Positions 7,281-9,687 of a stretch of 9,687 bases of DNA are shown here, piece after piece. The stretch covers positions 1 through 9,687 of the forward strand of contig JAGVLZ010000266.1 in NCBI GenBank assembly GCA_020054055.1. Direction: 5' to 3'. The first letter of the stretch is position 1. Each line of letters opens with the position of its first letter. The translations under genes and the position numbers were made by a program. The notes beneath the pieces are model-generated. The model had not been told where the DNA came from. It worked only from the letters and a program-made list of their open reading frames with translations, and did no database searches. The stretch is from Phycisphaerales bacterium (lineage in GTDB: Bacteria; Planctomycetota; Phycisphaerae; Phycisphaerales; UBA1924).

Positions 7281-7322
7281 GGGAATCGGAAGTCGGCAAT
7301 CGGCAATCGGCAATCGGAGAAG
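7281..7322. repeat. 7-bp tandem array, six units
   Basis: The units in order are gggaatc, ggaagtc, ggcaatc, ggcaatc, ggcaatc, ggagaag: three perfect copies flanked by diverged ones. It resembles the short tandemly repeated heptamers found between genes in several bacterial groups. On the minus strand it would read as GATTGCC repeats. It begins 20 bases after the 10-bp array. Confidence 0.85.
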
Positions 7323-7483
7323 AGATTTGAGTGTCGGGGGGGTGGGCGCGCGGGGATAGCCGTGGGTTCGGTTGTTCGGGTTGCGCGTTGGCATTCGCGG
7401 GGGCCCTTGTGGTTCTCTTCTCGGGCTGTGGAACTGTACGAATGAATCGCGGTTGGGCAAGGGGTGATTCGCACAGTGACGCG

Positions 7484-7514
7484 AAATGAGCGCGCGGAAG
7501 GAGTCGATGCGCGC
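7484..7514 (-). terminator. Possible terminator of the FG-GAP gene
   Basis: GCGCGC occurs at 7490-7495 and 7509-7514 and can pair across a 13-base loop. On the minus strand it is followed by TCATTT. It lies 27 bases past the FG-GAP stop codon. The U-tract is weak and GCGCGC is self-complementary, so this is tentative. Confidence 0.35.
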
Positions 7515-7540
7515 AACAAATTGCCGAGACGGCCGACCGT

Positions 7541-9121
7541 TCACCTGCACGCCGAGTTGAAGAAGGTCAGGACCGAGGTCACATCGGCAAAGTTGACCAC
7601 GCCGTCGCAGTCCGCATCACCGGGATTCTGCTGGCCGTGGGTTCCGACCGAGCCGAAGTGGGTGAGGACGCTGGTGATGTCGGCGAAGTTGACCGTGCCG
7701 AGGCCGTCGGCATTACCGGGGCAGCATGGCGGGATCACAGGGCAGCCGTCGAGGGAGAGGATCCAGATTGCGCCGCGATTTGGACCGCCATCGTCGTCTA
7801 AGTACGCGCCAACTGCTATGTCGCTGCGACCGTCGGCGTCAAGATCACCGATCGAGGTGACGCTGACTCCGAAGTAGTCGCCGTTGTCAAGCACACCATT
7901 AAAGCCGCCGGCTGTATCGGAGATCTTCTGCTCGTCCCTCACCGTGCCATCGGAGTTCATGAAGAGAACCCAGACTGCACCACGCTGGTCGCTTGGGAAG
8001 GTTCCTCCATCGTCATCGTTGTGTGCGCCGGTGATGATGTCGGTGACACCGTCGCCATCGAGATCCCCCACTCTGTCGACGCTGCCGCCAAAGTAGTCAC
8101 CATCGTGCAGCACACCGCTGAAGCCACCTTCGGTGCCGGAGATTTTCTGCTCCGCCCGTACCGTGCCATCGGCGTTCATAAACAGAACCCAGACCGCCCC
8201 TCGATTTGGCCCGCCATCGTCGTCCCAGACCGCGCCGACTGCGAGGTCGGGACGGCCATCTTGATCGAGGTCCCCGACGCCCGCGACGCTCACGCCGAAG
8301 AAATCGTAGTCATCCAACGCGCCAACAAAGCCTCCCTCCGTTTCGGAGATTTTTTGCTCAGTCTTCACGGTGCCGTCTCGGTTCATGAAGAGGATCCAGA
8401 CTGCACCACGGTTCAACCCGCCGTCGTCGTCGTTGTAGGCGCCGACCGCGAGTTCGGAGATGGTGTCACCATCCAAGTCGCCCAATGTCGAGATGTCGAT
8501 GCCGAAGCGGTCGTTGTCGTCTAGGGCGCCGCTGAAGCCTCCGGTGGGATTGGAAATCTTCTGATGGGCCTTCACGGTGCCGTCCGTGTTCAGGAATAGA
8601 ATCCAGACCGCGCCACGGTCCACCCCGCCATCGTCGTCGAAGAACGCTCCTGCGGCGAGATCGGGGACACCATCCACGTCGAGATCACCAATGCTTGCAA
8701 CGCTGATACCGAAATAGTCGCGGTTGCTCAACGCGCCGGTGAAACCGCCGGCTGCGCTGGAGATTTTATTGTGGTCCCTCACCGTACCGTCCGCGTTCAT
8801 GAAAAGAATCCAGATCGCACCACGATCCGTCCCTCCATCGTCGTCCTGAATTGCTCCAGTAGCAATGTCCGCAACACCGTCGCCATCGACGTCGCCCAGA
8901 GCGGCGACGCTGATGCCGAACCCATCATCGTCATCCAGCGCACCGTTGAATCCGCCGAGGGTGTCGGAGATCGCGGATTCGTTGAGCACCATCCCTGCTT
9001 CTGGGCAGTTCGGAGGCCCCGCGCAGGCCGACCCTGCCGCGAGCGCCACCGACAGCACCCCGACGCTCCAATCCGTGCAATACCGGCGGCACCACACTTC
9101 ACGAGAGGATGAGATCTTCAA
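7541..9121 (-). CDS. Secreted FG-GAP (integrin-like) repeat protein with dockerin-like C-terminus
   Basis: This is a 526-residue exported protein when read from the TTG at 9121. The start gives MKISSSREVWCRRY followed by a hydrophobic run ending GSACA (signal peptide, cleavage near 34). Residues 50-461 are six tandem repeats of about 69 residues, each with GGF-x-G-x-L, FG-x-S-V, a calcium-loop-like GDLDGDG-x-x-D, GA-x-x-DDDGG, and RGAVWILFMN-x-DGTV. Such FG-GAP units form blades of a beta-propeller. Residues 464-526 hold two dockerin/EF-hand-like copies: GNADGLGTVNFADITSVLTH and GDADCDGVVNFADVTSVLTF. These may bind a partner domain or calcium outside the cell. Repeat 3 has a degenerate loop (DGDTISE) and repeat 5 a four-residue insertion. 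Its codons look richer in A/T than the flanking genes. The gene stands alone; ligand and function are unknown. Confidence 0.92.
   Translation of the reverse strand: MKISSSREVWCRRYCTDWSVGVLSVALAAGSACAGPPNCPEAGMVLNESAISDTLGGFNGALDDDDGFGISVAALGDVDGDGVADIATGAIQDDDGGTDRGAIWILFMNADGTVRDHNKISSAAGGFTGALSNRDYFGISVASIGDLDVDGVPDLAAGAFFDDDGGVDRGAVWILFLNTDGTVKAHQKISNPTGGFSGALDDNDRFGIDISTLGDLDGDTISELAVGAYNDDDGGLNRGAVWILFMNRDGTVKTEQKISETEGGFVGALDDYDFFGVSVAGVGDLDQDGRPDLAVGAVWDDDGGPNRGAVWVLFMNADGTVRAEQKISGTEGGFSGVLHDGDYFGGSVDRVGDLDGDGVTDIITGAHNDDDGGTFPSDQRGAVWVLFMNSDGTVRDEQKISDTAGGFNGVLDNGDYFGVSVTSIGDLDADGRSDIAVGAYLDDDGGPNRGAIWILSLDGCPVIPPCCPGNADGLGTVNFADITSVLTHFGSVGTHGQQNPGDADCDGVVNFADVTSVLTFFNSACR
7739..8974 (-). 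repeat. Six in-frame ~207-bp coding repeats (FG-GAP)
   Basis: Approximate unit limits on the minus strand are 8974-8768, 8767-8561, 8560-8354, 8353-8147, 8146-7928 and 7927-7739. Five units before the last share the 69-codon period except unit 5, which is 73 codons; the last is cut where the dockerin-like tail begins. Units are diverged in DNA but strongly conserved in protein. Confidence 0.88.
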
Positions 9122-9129
9122 CGCAGAGT

Positions 9130-9135
9130 CTCCTT
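9130..9135 (-). promoter_or_regulatory. Shine-Dalgarno that defines a TTG start
   Basis: On the minus strand AAGGAG lies eight bases before the TTG at 9121-9119. No other in-frame candidate (TTG 9277, ATG 9250, 9214, 9211 and 9196, GTG 9097) combines an equally good site with a normal short signal-peptide N-region. Confidence 0.75.
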
Positions 9136-9140
9136 CTGCT

Positions 9141-9189
9141 TCGCTCGAATGTTCAGGATTCGGCCAGACGTTCGGTGGGTCGCTCGAAT
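9141..9189. repeat. 10-bp direct repeat upstream of the FG-GAP gene
   Basis: TCGCTCGAAT occurs at 9141-9150 and again at 9180-9189, 39 bases apart, just upstream of the Shine-Dalgarno of the minus-strand gene. It may be a pair of operator half-sites, or chance. Confidence 0.4.
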
Positions 9190-9284
9190 ACCCCATCACA
9201 CCATGCCTCATCATGCAGCCCGGGCAAGCGGCGCGCGACCTGATTGACATACGAAGGCGAGAGGAGCCCGGATGCAACCCCTGC

Positions 9285-9290
9285 TAAGAT
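9285..9290 (+). promoter_or_regulatory. Likely -10 element of the tRNA-Ala promoter
   Basis: TAAGAT ends ten bases before the mature tRNA 5' end, which would place initiation near 9297 with a very short leader. A perfect TTGACA is present at 9244-9249, but 35 bases separate it from TAAGAT, so it cannot be the matching -35. The proper -35 position (about 9262-9267) has no consensus. Confidence 0.45.
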
Positions 9291-9300
9291 TCTGCCCGCA

Positions 9301-9373
9301 GGGGCGGTAGCTCAATTGGGAGAGCACTAGCTTTGCAAGCTAGGGGTTGCCGGTTCGATCCCGGTCCGCTCCA
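9301..9373 (+). tRNA. tRNA-Ala (anticodon UGC)
   Basis: This is a full 73-base cloverleaf. The acceptor stem is GGGGCGG (9301-9307) with CCGCTCC (9366-9372), and the discriminator is A9373. The anticodon stem CTAGC/GCTAG encloses TTTGCAA, giving anticodon TGC, which reads GCA, GCG and GCU. The T arm contains GGTTCGATCC. The acceptor has the G3:U70 wobble pair (9303 with 9370), the main identity element for alanyl-tRNA synthetase. CCA is not encoded: the discriminator is followed by TTC, so the 3' end must be added by nucleotidyltransferase. It is a single gene, not next to rRNA in this window. Confidence 0.99.
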
Positions 9374-9395
9374 TTCTGGCGATCATGCGGAAGGC

Positions 9396-9422
9396 GGCGG
9401 ATCTCGTCCGCCCAAGGGGCGG
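9396..9422. repeat. Two overlapping, mutually exclusive hairpins after tRNA-Ala
   Basis: GGCGGA (9396-9401) can pair with TCCGCC (9407-9412). Alternatively CCGCCC (9408-9413) can pair with GGGCGG (9417-9422). Both use the same central CCGCC, so only one can form at a time. No U-tract follows. They may terminate or protect the tRNA transcript. Confidence 0.45.
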
Positions 9423-9441
9423 TGATTAATCTGGTCGGTAT

Positions 9442-9475
9442 CGAGGGGCTTGCCGCTGCGCGGCCGCGCCCCTCG
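9442..9475. repeat. Strong compound hairpin in the tRNA-Ala/panC spacer
   Basis: CGAGGGGC (9442-9449) pairs perfectly with GCCCCTCG (9468-9475). Inside, GCCGC (9452-9456) pairs with GCGGC (9460-9464) around TGC, leaving a small TT/CGC internal loop. Thirteen base pairs, almost all G:C, make it the strongest stem in the spacer. There is no T-tract on either strand. Confidence 0.6.
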
Positions 9476-9486
9476 CAATGATCGTG

Positions 9487-9525
9487 CGCCCTTCGGGCGT
9501 GGACACTTGCCCGTTTCACGGGCGA
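9487..9525 (-). terminator. Tandem hairpins downstream of panC
   Basis: Two hairpins lie just past the panC stop on the minus strand. The nearer has TTGCCCG (9507-9513) with CGGGCGA (9519-9525) around five bases, including one G:U pair. The second has CGCCC (9487-9491) with GGGCG (9495-9499) around three bases. They begin 10 bases after the stop codon, as expected for a 3' end, but no U-tract follows, so factor-dependent termination or transcript protection is as likely as intrinsic termination. Confidence 0.45.
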
Positions 9526-9535
9526 AGGTGGGAAA

Positions 9536-9687
9536 TCATCTCAACGCAAAGCCCGGCCAGGGGGCGTTGTCGATCAGGCGGACGTCCCCCACTTTTGCGG
9601 CGACGAGGGCTCGGGCGGAGGCGGCGGCGACCGGGCCGAGTGTCGCGGCGTCGCGGATGACGAAGTATTCGGGGACAATGCGGTTGG
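9536..9687 (-). CDS. panC: Pantoate--beta-alanine ligase (pantothenate synthetase), C-terminal part
   Basis: These are the last 49 residues of a minus-strand protein entering from the right edge; stop TGA at 9538-9536. Translation gives VPEYFVIRDAATLGPVAA, then ALVAAKVGDVRLIDN, and ends APWPGFALR. The spacing of a YF-x-x-x-(R/D)-x-x-x-L segment about 22 residues before a VG-x-x-RLIDN motif is typical of the PanC C-terminus, where the chain ends soon after RLIDN. PanC joins pantoate and beta-alanine with ATP in the cytoplasm to make pantothenate for coenzyme A. The catalytic HIGH motif and nucleotide-binding domain lie outside the window, so the assignment rests on this short tail alone. It converges on the tRNA-Ala gene. 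Confidence 0.85.
   Translation of the reverse strand, partial: NRIVPEYFVIRDAATLGPVAAASARALVAAKVGDVRLIDNAPWPGFALR

Larger units (their letters stand above)
7125..7540. other. Non-coding region between convergent genes
   Basis: This stretch of 416 bases separates the phosphatase from the FG-GAP gene, which point towards each other. Short open frames cross it on both strands, but they have no ribosome-binding sites and translate the repeats into low-complexity peptides. The left part carries a 10-bp and then a 7-bp tandem array (listed separately). The right part, 7323-7480, is GC-rich with short G/T runs and no clear structure. A weak terminator for the minus-strand gene lies at its end. No hairpin terminator is visible right after the phosphatase stop. 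Confidence 0.75.

Noticed and set aside
7281..7322. Heptamer array as a CRISPR array
   Set aside because: Units are only seven bases and directly adjacent with no spacers.
7143..7445. A possible 100-codon plus-strand gene in the repeat region
   Set aside because: It translates the tandem arrays into a low-complexity peptide, has no ribosome-binding site and no family resemblance.
6578..7550. Minus-strand frames over the phosphatase end and the repeat region
   Set aside because: They are antisense to the PP2C catalytic domain and to tandem repeats; composition is Pro/Arg/Ser-rich with no domain.
9244..9249. Perfect TTGACA as the -35 of the tRNA promoter
   Set aside because: The gap to the only good -10 (TAAGAT at 9285) is 35 bases, far beyond a workable spacer; no -10 lies at the correct distance from it.
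9301..9373. tRNA-Ala as an attachment site of an integrated element
   Set aside because: No integrase, no direct repeat of the tRNA 3' end, and ordinary housekeeping sequence (panC) follows directly.
9478..9660. Short plus-strand open frame at the right edge
   Set aside because: It is antisense to the panC tail and runs through the hairpin cluster; Arg/Gly-rich with no motif.

Overview
The window is high-GC bacterial chromosome, most likely from a planctomycete of the Phycisphaerae type. That placement is an inference. It rests on a secreted protein with a C-terminal PTPG motif, hydrophobic stretch and RRR tail (a PEP-CTERM-like sorting signal), on an FG-GAP protein ending in two dockerin-like EF-hand repeats, and on the general gene style. 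No marker gene fixes the taxonomy. The gene content is housekeeping metabolism mixed with cell-surface proteins. I see no phage, transposon, CRISPR or recognisable defence system.

Layout: bases 1-2623 are a minus-strand block of three genes: gnd (6-phosphogluconate dehydrogenase), then pxpB and pxpC (two subunits of the 5-oxoprolinase PxpABC). pxpB and pxpC are one base apart, and pxpC runs off the left edge. The 130-bp gap between gnd and pxpB holds three inverted repeats, the last with a U-tract, so the pxp pair may be insulated from gnd or attenuated. Divergent from gnd, 2767-5604 encodes a large exported protein: signal peptide, trypsin-fold serine protease with an intact His/Asp/Ser triad, a long repetitive region that looks like beta-helix, and the PTPG anchor. 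A good intrinsic terminator follows. At 5730-7124 lies a membrane-bound SpoIIE/RsbU-type PP2C phosphatase without an adjacent anti-sigma or anti-anti-sigma gene.

Bases 7125-7540 are non-coding and lie between convergent genes. They hold two side-by-side degenerate tandem arrays, about eight 10-bp units and then six 7-bp units. On the minus strand, 7541-9121 encodes an exported FG-GAP protein with six repeats of about 69 residues and a dockerin-like tail; its start is best read as a TTG codon with a strong Shine-Dalgarno. A tRNA-Ala(UGC) gene sits at 9301-9373, followed by a hairpin-rich spacer, and the right edge carries the C-terminal end of panC (pantothenate synthetase) on the minus strand.

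The genes do not form one pathway. The two secreted proteins each have a surface module (anchor or dockerin-like tail), but nothing in the window links them functionally. The most unusual points are the protease/beta-helix/PTPG architecture, the helically phased 10-bp array beside the 7-bp array, the stacked hairpins upstream of pxpB, and the hairpin cluster between tRNA-Ala and panC.
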